Positions 7,000 to 14,201 of a stretch of DNA of 14,694 bases are shown one piece after another. Position 1 is the first letter of the stretch; each line of letters begins with the position of its first letter. The notes under the pieces were generated by a model, which saw only the letters and a list, made by a program, of their open reading frames with translations, was not told where the DNA came from and made no database searches. This DNA comes from an uncultured Fimbriimonadales bacterium (lineage in GTDB: Bacteria > Armatimonadota > Fimbriimonadia > Fimbriimonadales > GBS-DC): positions 1-14,694 of the forward strand of contig CALAMM010000146.1 in the NCBI GenBank assembly GCA_937925775.1, read 5' to 3'. The translations under genes were made by a program, and so were the position numbers.

Positions 7000-9023
7000 G
7001 TCAAGGGGTACGCCCAGTGAACCCCATCGTTCTTGGCGTCGACACGGGTGGCACTTTCACGGACTTCGTGTTGTGGCGTGAGGGGCGACTGCGTTTGCTC
7101 AAGTTGCCCTCCACGCCTGACGCGCCCGAGCGGGCGGTGCTGGAGGGGATCCAACGGTTGCTGCTTGACGCCCCACCGCAGGGCTTCACTTTGCTTCATG
7201 GCACGACGGTCGGCACCAACCGCGTTCTGGAGCGCAAGGGGGCACGCACGGCTTTTCTGACCACCGAGGGGTTCCGCGACCTGCTCTTTCTGGCGCGGCA
7301 GGATCGCACCGCGCTTTACTCGCTCAACCCAGCGCCGCGTCCGTGCTTGGCGGAGCGTGCGCTCTGCGCCGAGGTTCCCGAACGCCTCGCTTACGACGGT
7401 ACGGTGTTGCGCCCCCTCGATGCAAGCGGGGTGAATCGGCTTGTGCGTCGCTGGAAACGGGAGGGCGTGGAAGCGGTGGCGGTGTGCTTGCTGTTTGCTT
7501 ATGCGAATCCCGTCCATGAGCGAGCGCTGAAACGCCTGCTTGCGCCGCACTTCGCGGTGTCGCTCTCCAGCGAGGTCGCGCCTGAGTTCCGCGAGTACGA
7601 ACGCGCCAGCACCACCTTTCTGAACGCCTATCTGACCCCACCGATGACGCGCTACTTGGAGTCGCTGCAGCGGGCGGCGCGTGGCGTCGGTGCGCGGCGC
7701 GTGCTGCTGAGCCACTCGGCGGGGGGGTTGATGGATGGGGAGCGGGCGTGCGCCCACCCCGTTAGCACGATTCTTTCGGGTCCGGCAGCGGGTGTTATGG
7801 GCGCGTGGGCGGTTGGGCGTGGCGTGGGCGCACCGCGCCTGCTCACGCTGGACATCGGGGGCACTTCGACCGACATCGCGCTGATTGACCGCGAGCCGCT
7901 GCGCACGCACCTTGGCGAGATCGAGGGCATGCCGTTGCGCTTGCCCCGACTGGATGTGCATACGATAGGCGCGGGGGGCGGCTCCCTCGCGCGACTGGAC
8001 GCTGCGGGCGGCTTGCGCGTGGGTCCCGAAAGCGCTGGGGCAGAGCCAGGCCCCGCCGCCTACGGCAAAGGCACGCAGCCGACCCTCACCGATGCCCACC
8101 TCGTGCTGGGGCATCTGCTCCCGCAGACTTTCGGCTTCGGCAATGTCGCGATTGACCCCGACTTGGCAGCGAAGGCAATTGAACCGTTGGCAGACGCGCT
8201 GGGCTTAACGCGTCAGGAGGCAGCGGCGGCGGTTCTGGAACAGGCACGGGCGAAGATGGCGCGCGCCTTGCGCCGCGTCTCGGCAGGGCGCGGAATCAAC
8301 CCCGAAAGCTGTACGCTCATCGCCTTCGGCGGTGCAGGAGGGCTGCACCTATGCGCCCTTGCGCGTCTGCTCGGCATCCACCAGTGGATTGCGCCTCCCT
8401 ATCCGGGCGTGCTGTCGGCATACGGGCTGCTGTGGATGGACGGCGTGCATGAGGCGCGGCGCACGCTGCTGACCCCCCTGCCCGATATGCCTGCCCAACC
8501 CATAGAGACGGTCTTAATGGAGCTGCGTGCCGAGTGCGAGGCGGCGATGCGTCAGATGGGCGCACCCATCGGCAGCTACGAACTGCAACTCTTCGCTGAC
8601 CTGCGCTACGAGGGACAATCCTACGAGTTGACCGTTCCCTTCGATCCAGAGCATCCGGTGGGAGCGCGGCAGGCGTTTGAGCAGCTCCACCAGACGCGCT
8701 ACGGGTTCACCCTGCCCAACCGCCCGATAGAACTGACGACCTTGCGCTTGCGGGCGGTGGCGCTGAACCCCAAGCCTGCAGGCGCATCCTGGGAGCCGCA
8801 CGCCGACTACCTGTCAGACCTCCCCACGACCGCCCTCCTCTGGCTCAGCGATAAAGCCGTGCCCGTGCCCGTAATCCCCCGCGAGGCGCTATCGCCCAAC
8901 GCGCCCATCCCCGCCCCCGCCCTCATCGTGCAACCCGACTCGACACTGCTCATCGAGCCAGGCTGGCAAGTCCAGCTGGACACGCGCACAGGCGCGTTGG
9001 TGGGGCGACGCATGTCCGCTTGA
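6996..9023 (+). CDS. hyuA: Hydantoinase/5-oxoprolinase A-subunit family protein
   Basis: A 675-residue cytoplasmic protein of the ATP-dependent hydantoinase A/oxoprolinase family, which opens cyclic amide rings (hydantoins, 5-oxoproline) or carboxylates ketones such as acetone or acetophenone. The ASKHA-type nucleotide signatures are GVDTGGTFTD at 14-23 and DIGGTSTD at 286-293. GAGGGS follows, then a conserved FGGAGG near residue 450 and the C-terminal domain. Length fits the stand-alone A subunit. ATG 6996 overlaps the previous stop as ATGA, implying coupling. A GTG at 7017, preceded by GGGG, is an alternative that would shorten it by seven residues. No B subunit (HyuB) follows; instead a convergent gene begins two bases later. 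The substrate is unknown; the link to the secreted hydrolase suggests it could process an imported product of it. Confidence 0.85.
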   Translation: MSQGVRPVNPIVLGVDTGGTFTDFVLWREGRLRLLKLPSTPDAPERAVLEGIQRLLLDAPPQGFTLLHGTTVGTNRVLERKGARTAFLTTEGFRDLLFLARQDRTALYSLNPAPRPCLAERALCAEVPERLAYDGTVLRPLDASGVNRLVRRWKREGVEAVAVCLLFAYANPVHERALKRLLAPHFAVSLSSEVAPEFREYERASTTFLNAYLTPPMTRYLESLQRAARGVGARRVLLSHSAGGLMDGERACAHPVSTILSGPAAGVMGAWAVGRGVGAPRLLTLDIGGTSTDIALIDREPLRTHLGEIEGMPLRLPRLDVHTIGAGGGSLARLDAAGGLRVGPESAGAEPGPAAYGKGTQPTLTDAHLVLGHLLPQTFGFGNVAIDPDLAAKAIEPLADALGLTRQEAAAAVLEQARAKMARALRRVSAGRGINPESCTLIAFGGAGGLHLCALARLLGIHQWIAPPYPGVLSAYGLLWMDGVHEARRTLLTPLPDMPAQPIETVLMELRAECEAAMRQMGAPIGSYELQLFADLRYEGQSYELTVPFDPEHPVGARQAFEQLHQTRYGFTLPNRPIELTTLRLRAVALNPKPAGASWEPHADYLSDLPTTALLWLSDKAVPVPVIPREALSPNAPIPAPALIVQPDSTLLIEPGWQVQLDTRTGALVGRRMSA

Positions 9024-9031
9024 GTTCAAGC
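9018..9031. terminator. Palindrome spanning both convergent stop codons
   Basis: GCTTGA, GT, TCAAGC is a perfect 6-bp inverted repeat that contains the TGA of the hydantoinase gene and, on the other strand, the TGA of the sbcD gene. It is the only non-overlapping space between them (2 bp). It lacks a T-run, so terminator strength is doubtful; mutual interference or read-through termination is as likely. Confidence 0.35.
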
Positions 9032-10186
9032 CCCGTTCGGGACCTCCCCACTACGAGTTTCAAGGTAGCGCGCACCCAGTTCAATAAACTGCTCGCGGTC
9101 GAGGTCGGCAGGGAGGGGGTAATTGCGTGCGAACAGCCGCCACTCATCCACCAGCGTTAGTCGCGCCTCCGACTCCGCATCGTCGGGAGGCGGCGTCCCG
9201 CGCCCAGCGCGAAAACCGAGTTGGGGCGGGCGCAGGTCTAAGTGATAATGCAGCGCTCGGGTTTTGAGCTCGCGAATCAGCTCGCCATCAATCTGACCCC
9301 GCATCTCGGGTAGCAAGTTGTAGATGCGCTGGCGCACAATCGCGCCTTCAAATCCCTCGAGGGCGTTCGCACGCGACTCGATGGCGTCGTTCAACTCCGC
9401 AGCGGTGAGTTCTCCCGCGTCGATGGGCATAAGGTCATACACGGGGCGTGTGGGCACTTGGTGGAACTCGTGGGTGCGCGACTCGGTCTCATAGAGAATC
9501 CACCCCTTCGGCTTGCCCGCCTCCTCCCAGATGTTCGTGCTGGTGAACTCCGTCGCGCCAGGGTAGAGGGCGTTCGGCGCGACCTGAGTGTAAAGATGCC
9601 AGTCGCCCAGCGCGATGTAGTCCCACTCCTCGCGCACGATTTTCTGCCTGTCGATAGGGCGTTCCAAAGCAAAGGGCGTCACGCCTTCCAGCAAGCCGTG
9701 CAACAGCAGCAGGTTCCAGCGGAAACGGGGGTTCGGCTCTATGATGCGTTGTTCGAGCTCGCCCACGCCGCGCGCCGGGATGCAGAGGAGGCTGGCGTCC
9801 AGCGCAGGCAACTCTATTTGGGTAATCTGGTCATACACCACTTGCACTCCGGGAAGGTGCGTCAACAGCGCGAGGATACAGCCGCTTTCCACCGTGCGCG
9901 GCGTCTCGTGATTCCCCGCGATAATCACCAGCGGTGCGCCCCTGCGCTGAGTTTGTAAATCGAGCAGGTATCTATATGCCGTAATCAAGCTATGGTTGGA
10001 CGGGCGCACGGAGTGGAACAGGTCGCCCGTGAGGAGCACTAAGTCGGGCGCGGCTTGCAGAACCGCCCGCAAGGCAGCACGGAACGCACGCATCACATCC
10101 GCCTCGCGCTGGTTAATCCCGTGTTCGTTCGTGCGACTGTAGGCGCGATAGCCCAAATGCACATCGCTGAGGTGAGCGACCCGCAT
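9026..10186 (-). CDS. sbcD: SbcD/Mre11-type DNA repair exonuclease subunit
   Basis: A 386-residue calcineurin-like metallophosphoesterase of the SbcD/Mre11 type, the nuclease partner of the SbcC/Rad50 ATPase in double-strand-break and hairpin processing. Metal motifs are in order: DVH (D8, H10), GDLFH (D55, H58), GNHE (N92, H93), LLHG (H163) and GDWH (D195, H197). In the last motif family members usually have GHxH; here the first His is Asp. ATG 10186 is chosen over the longer open frame because it starts the conserved MRVAHLSDVHLG sequence, and the extra upstream residues match nothing. There is no Shine-Dalgarno site; a TATACT hexamer ends seven bases before the ATG, so the mRNA is probably leaderless. 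No sbcC lies in the window; it may be elsewhere. It faces the hydantoinase gene tail to tail. Confidence 0.85.
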   Translation of the reverse strand: MRVAHLSDVHLGYRAYSRTNEHGINQREADVMRAFRAALRAVLQAAPDLVLLTGDLFHSVRPSNHSLITAYRYLLDLQTQRRGAPLVIIAGNHETPRTVESGCILALLTHLPGVQVVYDQITQIELPALDASLLCIPARGVGELEQRIIEPNPRFRWNLLLLHGLLEGVTPFALERPIDRQKIVREEWDYIALGDWHLYTQVAPNALYPGATEFTSTNIWEEAGKPKGWILYETESRTHEFHQVPTRPVYDLMPIDAGELTAAELNDAIESRANALEGFEGAIVRQRIYNLLPEMRGQIDGELIRELKTRALHYHLDLRPPQLGFRAGRGTPPPDDAESEARLTLVDEWRLFARNYPLPADLDREQFIELGARYLETRSGEVPNGA

Positions 10187-10220
10187 GCCAGCAAGTATAC
10201 CTGCCGACGGGGGTATGCTT
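10187..10220. promoter_or_regulatory. Shared divergent promoter region of sbcD and the rhodanese-methyltransferase
   Basis: Only 34 bases separate the divergent starts. The palindrome GTATAC (10195-10200) gives TATACT on the minus strand (10194-10199) seven bases before the sbcD ATG. It also gives TATACC on the plus strand (10196-10201), followed by GGGGG at 10209-10213, a Shine-Dalgarno candidate seven bases before ATG 10221. No good -35 is seen on either strand. Confidence 0.45.
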
Positions 10221-11021
10221 ATGCGCGTGGCGCTACGACAAACGGCGTACCTGAGTGTGAGCCGCGCATGGGAAGGGGCGGTGCAGATTCCGCTCGGTGA
10301 ACTGGAAAGGCGCACCCACGAGCTGCCGCCGCCGCACAAGGAGCTCCTGCTCGTGTGCGATTCGCTGGAAGCCTATTACGCGCTGGGCTGGCTGCACGCG
10401 CGGGGTAGGCGGGCGCGGCTCGTGCCCCCGACAACAGTGCAGGTGGGCTGTGACGATGCGGCGCCGTCGCGCTATCGGCTCTGGGAGCCGAACGAGTGGC
10501 TGGTGGAAGCCCTCGCACTGCCCGCAACAGCCATCAAACCAGAGCAGGGTGGCTGGGCGTTAGACCTCGGCTGCGGCAGCGGGCGCGAAGCGGTCTTCCT
10601 GGCAGATTTAGGCTGGCATGTCGTGGCGGTTGACCGCCTACCCGAAGCCTTAGAGCGCGGGCGCGAGCTCCACCGCCGCTATGCGCCCGATAGCCCACCC
10701 ATCGAGTGGCTCTGCGTAGACCTCGAAAAGTCCGCATGGCAGCCCGACAGACAGTTTGACCTGATTATGTTATTTTACTTCTACTCCCGCGCGTTGATTC
10801 AGCGGGCATGCGCGTGGCTCAAGCCGGGTGGCACCTTGTTGGTGGAGGCGTTCACAACGCAACACCGCGCCTGTTATGGCAGGCCCGCCTCCGATTTGCG
10901 CGTGGCGCATCCGAACGAGCTCCCCTCGCTGCTCCCTGAAGGGGTTTGCCTCGTTCACTACTCCGAGGCGTGGCGTGCCAACGGGCGACATACGGCGCGA
11001 CTCTTGGCAGTGCGCAAGTAA
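10221..11021 (+). CDS. Rhodanese-like domain fused to a SAM-dependent methyltransferase
   Basis: A 266-residue cytoplasmic protein. Residues 1 to about 75 are a rhodanese-like module: VSRAWEGAVQIPLGEL, then LLLVCDSLEAYYALGWLHARG with a Cys at 46. The usual CxxGxR loop is not intact. The linker has RLWEPNEWLVEAL (86-98), typical of this fusion family. A class I methyltransferase follows with ALDLGCGSGREAVF (113-126), the acidic D138 that ends strand 2, DLIMLFYFYSR and KPGGTLLVEAFTTQ. The fusion is known in diverse bacteria without a settled substrate. ATG 10221 is chosen for the GGGGG site; ATG 10215 and ATG 10185 are in frame but less well placed. It is divergent from sbcD and convergent with the flagellar operon. 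Confidence 0.8.
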   Translation: MRVALRQTAYLSVSRAWEGAVQIPLGELERRTHELPPPHKELLLVCDSLEAYYALGWLHARGRRARLVPPTTVQVGCDDAAPSRYRLWEPNEWLVEALALPATAIKPEQGGWALDLGCGSGREAVFLADLGWHVVAVDRLPEALERGRELHRRYAPDSPPIEWLCVDLEKSAWQPDRQFDLIMLFYFYSRALIQRACAWLKPGGTLLVEAFTTQHRACYGRPASDLRVAHPNELPSLLPEGVCLVHYSEAWRANGRHTARLLAVRK

Positions 11022-11029
11022 TGGTGCCG

Positions 11030-11056
11030 TTCTCGGCGGGAACACCGACACTTTGA
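11030..11056 (+). repeat. Interspersed hairpin repeat, copy 6 (degenerate)
   Basis: TTCTCGGCGGGAACACCGAC is close to copies 1 to 3 of the family. The stem is weakened by substitutions: CGGCGGGAACACCG retains CGG/CCG pairing only. Confidence 0.5.
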
Positions 11057-11064
11057 AGGGGGGA

Positions 11065-11081
11065 TTCGTCAGCGAGACGCA
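11065..11081 (+). repeat. Interspersed hairpin repeat, copy 7 (left half)
   Basis: The 16 bases TTCGTCAGCGAGACGC are identical to copy 4 (204-219 on the minus strand). The right half of the unit is absent; a C-rich inverted repeat begins one base later. Confidence 0.6.
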
Positions 11082-11111
11082 ACCCCCCTCTCCCACGCAG
11101 GGGAGGGGGGT
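11082..11111. repeat. C/G-rich inverted repeat
   Basis: ACCCCCCTC (11082-11090) pairs with GAGGGGGGT (11103-11111), nine perfect pairs, with TCCC/GGG extending inward. Short CCCCTCTCCC-to-GGGGAGGGG palindromes of this kind occur between genes in many bacterial phyla. Placement after two convergent genes fits a terminator or a scattered REP-like element. Confidence 0.6.
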
Positions 11112-11148
11112 GAGGGCAAATCAGCCCGCTTTTACAGATTGCCCCCTA

Positions 11149-12423
11149 CTATCGCTTCATATTCACCACTTCCGCCAGCAGCTCGTCCACTACGGACACG
11201 ATGCGCGTGTTCGCCTGAAAGCCGCGCTGGGTGACAATCATATCGGCGAACTCGCTCCCTAAGTCCACATTCGACTGCTCCAGGTAGCCCGCGTTGATTT
11301 CACCCAGTCCGCCCATGGTGGGTGCGCCGACTTGGGGCAGTCCAGAGTTGTCTGTGACGCGCCACATGTTGTTGCCCAGGCGAAACAGCCCCGCAGGGTT
11401 GGCGAACAGGCTCAGCGCGATTCGCCCCATCGGACGCGACAGCCCATTAGAAAACACCCCCTGAATCGTGCCGTCGATGCCGATGGTGAACTCTTGGAGC
11501 GTGCCGGGCGGAAAGCCGTCTTGGTAGATTGGCTGCACCACCGACTCGGCTGCCAGTGAGGTAATCTGGCTGAGGTTCAGCTCCACCGTGAACGGCTGTG
11601 CGCCGTTGGTGGGCGTGATGGTGATTTGCTGCGTGGTGGAGCCGATGAGTCGCCCCTGATTATCGAAGTAGAGGCGGGTGTTGCTCCCTGTGGTGAAATC
11701 GCCGACGGGGGTGCCGCCTTCCGTCGCGCTCCATTCCCAAGAGCTCACTGCGCCTGGGGGTGGCGTGCCCGCGGGCGGGGTCTGGCGGTTGGTGAAGGTG
11801 AGGGTAATCTGATGTGCCCCGCCGAGCGCGTCGTACACAGTGACAGTTGCGGAGTAGGTGGCGCTCGGATCGGCGTTTGCGTTCAGGTTGCCCGTGTATT
11901 CGACGGTTGTGGTCTGACGCACGGCTGCCTGCGAGCCGACAGGAAACTGCAGCACGGAGTTCGCATTGATTGGCTGATTAGTGTCGATGCGTCCGCCCGC
12001 GTCCGCCATCCAGCCCAGCACTTTCCAGCCCGTGCCGCGATGCACCAGAAAGCCTGAGGAATCCAGTCCGAACGCGCCATCGCGCGTGAAATGCACATCG
12101 CGCCCGTTGGTGAGCATGAAGTAGCCGTTGCCCTGAATGGCGAGGTCGGTGGTGCGCCCCGTCATCTCCAGCGCACCCTGCAGCGTATGCACATCGATCG
12201 CGCCGACCTTGACACCCAGCCCAACCTGAATCGGGTTCACCCCGCCCAGCACGTTGCTCGGACGGCTCGCTGCGCGGAAGGTCTGCGCCATCAAGTCCTG
12301 AAAATGCACGCGACTGCCTTTGTAGCCCGTCGTGTTGATGTTCGCAATGTTATTACCTATTACATTCATCTTCGTCTGGTGCGCCTTCAAGCTGGCGACC
12401 CCGGAAAGCATCGCTTGCCACAT
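11149..12423 (-). CDS. flgE: Flagellar hook protein FlgE
   Basis: A 424-residue structural subunit of the flagellar hook, exported by the flagellar type III system. The N-terminal D0 helix is clear (MWQAMLSGVASLKAHQTKMNVIGNNIANINTTGYKGSRVHFQD, residues 1-43), followed by the conserved GNGYFML. A Thr/Ser-rich variable middle (about 150-310) follows, and the C-terminal D0 helix has GYLEQSNVDL, EFADMIVTQRGFQANTRI and ends VVNMKR. ATG 12423 is fixed by the site GAGGAGGTGG (12430-12439) six bases upstream; a start six codons earlier lies inside that site. It is the last gene of fliK-flgD-flgE and is coupled to flgD, whose stop falls within the ribosome site. There is no flbD or motility gene after it. 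Confidence 0.95.
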   Translation of the reverse strand: MWQAMLSGVASLKAHQTKMNVIGNNIANINTTGYKGSRVHFQDLMAQTFRAASRPSNVLGGVNPIQVGLGVKVGAIDVHTLQGALEMTGRTTDLAIQGNGYFMLTNGRDVHFTRDGAFGLDSSGFLVHRGTGWKVLGWMADAGGRIDTNQPINANSVLQFPVGSQAAVRQTTTVEYTGNLNANADPSATYSATVTVYDALGGAHQITLTFTNRQTPPAGTPPPGAVSSWEWSATEGGTPVGDFTTGSNTRLYFDNQGRLIGSTTQQITITPTNGAQPFTVELNLSQITSLAAESVVQPIYQDGFPPGTLQEFTIGIDGTIQGVFSNGLSRPMGRIALSLFANPAGLFRLGNNMWRVTDNSGLPQVGAPTMGGLGEINAGYLEQSNVDLGSEFADMIVTQRGFQANTRIVSVVDELLAEVVNMKR

Positions 12424-12429
12424 AGGATT

Positions 12430-12439
12430 CCACCTCCTC
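12430..12439 (-). promoter_or_regulatory. Ribosome binding site of flgE overlapping the flgD stop
   Basis: GAGGAGGTGG, read on the minus strand, is six bases before the flgE ATG. The TGA stop of flgD (12438-12440) shares bases with it, so ribosomes finishing flgD can move to flgE. Confidence 0.75.
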
Positions 12440-12812
12440 AACGAATTGCGCGTAGCGACTCCATCGGAACCGCTTCGCCTTGAATTGTCAGAAACACTCG
12501 TCCTGCGCTCATCTGCACCGATTCCACTTTGCCTGTCAGGCGTGTGCCTGTCGGGAGAACCGCTTCCACCTCGCGTCCGAGAAGACTAACTGCTTGGAAG
12601 GCGGTGAGCATCCCGCCGAGACGCTCCATCTGGTGCGCCGTGTTAAGCTGCGCCATCTGCGCCAGAAAGTCGCGGTCTTTTACAGGGTCCATCGGGTTCT
12701 GCGAGGTAAGTTCCACGATGAGCAGCCGTAGGAACTGATAGGTATCCAACGGAGCAAGTGCGCCGCCAAAGCTCGCGGCAGTTGCACCGGAGTGTATCGC
12801 GCCAATCGTCAT
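12438..12812 (-). CDS. flgD: Flagellar hook capping protein FlgD, minimal form
   Basis: A 124-residue scaffold/cap protein required to assemble the hook from FlgE. The family core is visible: LDTYQFLRLLIVELTSQNPMDPV at 22-44, then DFLAQMAQLNTAHQMERL, then SLLGREVEAVLPTGTRLTGKVESVQMSAGRVFL. The last part forms part of the Tudor-like domain. The Fn3-like domain of long FlgD proteins (over 200 residues) is absent; short forms of similar size occur, for example in Bacillus. The start at 12812 has GGAGG (12821-12825) eight bases before it. A longer open frame to 12866 would overlap fliK and is not favoured. The gene lies 28 bases after fliK. Confidence 0.9.
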   Translation of the reverse strand: MTIGAIHSGATAASFGGALAPLDTYQFLRLLIVELTSQNPMDPVKDRDFLAQMAQLNTAHQMERLGGMLTAFQAVSLLGREVEAVLPTGTRLTGKVESVQMSAGRVFLTIQGEAVPMESLRAIR

Positions 12813-12840
12813 TCGAACAACCTCCATTTGCTGAGTTGCT

Positions 12841-14073
12841 TCACACCCAGACGCTCCATCGTCCATCGTGCAAGAGGCTGTCCGTAGCCGTTGAGGGGTG
12901 TGGGATGGATGCGGATTGCGTTGCAGGCGTGCGATATGAGCGCGCCTGCGCGTAATGGGGGTTTGTTTGCCCCCCGATGTCGAAATGGGTCAGTTGCAGT
13001 CCACGGGCTTCGAGCTGCTCGCGGAGTTGCTGCTGGGTCTGCTGCAGCATTTGGCGGGTCAGGTCGCGCTCGGCGTTGACCCACGCCTGTACCTCGTTGC
13101 CTGAGGTCTGCACGCGCAGTTCAATCACGCCCAGTTCTGGTGGGTCGAGTCGGAGAGTGAGGCTGCCGCGTTCGCGTTCGTAGACCATGCGCTCGATGTG
13201 GTGCGCGAGTTGCTCGACAACGCGCCAGTTGGGTTCGGCAAGCGGCGTCGCCGTTGCCGTCTGCAGTGTCTCCGCTACTTTTGTAGCCCCGACATGATGC
13301 GTAAACACGGTGGCGAGGTGGACAGGGGCAGGATTTTGGTCTGGCACAGCTTGCTCGAAGCGGGCATGCGGCTTCGGCTCGGCGCGAACGCTGTCTACGA
13401 ATCGGGTTGAGAAGAGCTCCGCGCGGCGCGTTTCAGGCGCAAGGGGCATCTCCCCATGACGGGCGGTAAACACAGGGAGAGCGTCCCCTTGCGCCTCAGC
13501 ACGGCTTGGGCTTGGAGGTTGCCTCGGCTCCACCGCCATGCCATGCTCGTTGAAGAAATCACTATCCAGAAGCCGAGACTCCCTTGCCCCCTCCCATCCC
13601 GCCCGAAAATCGCCGGAAGGGATTGTAATCCCACTCTCCACCGCCTGAGCTACTTGTGATGGAGCGTGATTGCCTTGTCCCATCAGGAGGGTTGGAAAAT
13701 CAGGCGCAGGTGCCTCCCCCTCCCCGTTTGCGGTGGCTGCGATGAGGGAGGGAGGCTCTGGATCAACCGCCTCCATCTCCATGCCCGCTCCTATCGCGCA
13801 GAAAGAGGGGGGTTGATCCCCGTTCTCCCACGCCACTGGTGCGGAAATCAAAGGGCGAGAGTCGATAGACTGCTCCCCTATGGAGTAGGCAAAGAGCTGG
13901 GGATACAGACCAACTCCAGCCCCTACTTCGCCCGTATCCGTCTTCGTGTCGAGCAGGTCGCGCAGCACTTGCTCGAATACCCCCGTATCGCTCGTCTCAA
14001 CGCCGTTGCCAAGAAGCGTTGGGCGATCTCCCATCGTCGCCACTTGCTCTGGCACGATTACAGGCGTCCACAT
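12841..14073 (-). CDS. fliK: Flagellar hook-length control protein FliK
   Basis: A 410-residue FliK-type protein that measures hook length and switches export from hook to filament subunits. The C-terminal Flg_hook domain (about 286-367) is clear: LTLRLDPPELGVIELRV, GNEVQAWVNAERDLTRQML and LEARGLQLTHFDI. The N-terminal two thirds is a Pro/Ala/Glu-rich, poorly conserved export and ruler region, as usual for FliK. Its codon use is less G/C-biased at third positions than the neighbours', probably because of weak constraint. ATG 14073 and GTG 14076 are adjacent; I chose the ATG. There is no clear Shine-Dalgarno site, and the sigma-28-like -10 ends seven to ten bases upstream, so a leaderless transcript is likely. 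It leads the fliK-flgD-flgE operon. Confidence 0.88.
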   Translation of the reverse strand: MWTPVIVPEQVATMGDRPTLLGNGVETSDTGVFEQVLRDLLDTKTDTGEVGAGVGLYPQLFAYSIGEQSIDSRPLISAPVAWENGDQPPSFCAIGAGMEMEAVDPEPPSLIAATANGEGEAPAPDFPTLLMGQGNHAPSQVAQAVESGITIPSGDFRAGWEGARESRLLDSDFFNEHGMAVEPRQPPSPSRAEAQGDALPVFTARHGEMPLAPETRRAELFSTRFVDSVRAEPKPHARFEQAVPDQNPAPVHLATVFTHHVGATKVAETLQTATATPLAEPNWRVVEQLAHHIERMVYERERGSLTLRLDPPELGVIELRVQTSGNEVQAWVNAERDLTRQMLQQTQQQLREQLEARGLQLTHFDIGGQTNPHYAQARSYRTPATQSASIPHPSTATDSLLHDGRWSVWV

Positions 14074-14082
14074 CACCCCGTA

Positions 14083-14108
14083 TTATTGGCAGCGGGTAAA
14101 AATCTTTA
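14083..14108 (-). promoter_or_regulatory. Candidate sigma-28 (FliA/SigD) promoter of the fliK operon
   Basis: Reading the minus strand, TAAAGATT (14108-14101) and GCCAATAA (14090-14083) match the flagellar sigma-28 consensus TAAAGTTT and GCCGATAA at 7 of 8 positions each. The gap between TAAA and GCC is 14 bases; 15 is usual. Transcription would start about 7 bases on, at or next to the GTG/ATG start of fliK. Confidence 0.6.
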
Positions 14109-14201
14109 GAGGCGGGCGCGATGCGCAAAACGTTCACGAGCGGGCAAGACGCCTGCTTCCGACCTCGATGTATGGAACCCCCATTCGCTTTCCTCAGAAC
14201 G

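Larger units (their letters stand above)
11022..11148. terminator. Convergent gap with repeats and hairpins, possible two-way terminator
   Basis: This gap lies between the ends of the rhodanese-methyltransferase gene and flgE. It holds two repeat copies (11030-11056, 11065-11081), a C/G-rich inverted repeat (11082-11111), and GGGCAA...TTGCCC (11114-11119 with 11139-11144). The last pair's loop contains CTTTTACA. The cluster could stop transcription from both sides; no classic stem plus T-run is present. Confidence 0.4.

Noticed and set aside
6864..8114. Minus-strand open frame of 416 codons opposite the hydantoinase gene
   Set aside because: It is antisense to a well-conserved ATP-binding protein and shows no motif of its own.
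10185..10220. Methyltransferase start at ATG 10185, sharing the GCATGC palindrome with the sbcD start
   Set aside because: It would make the two start codons overlap head to head and leave no ribosome site; ATG 10221 has GGGGG at the right distance.
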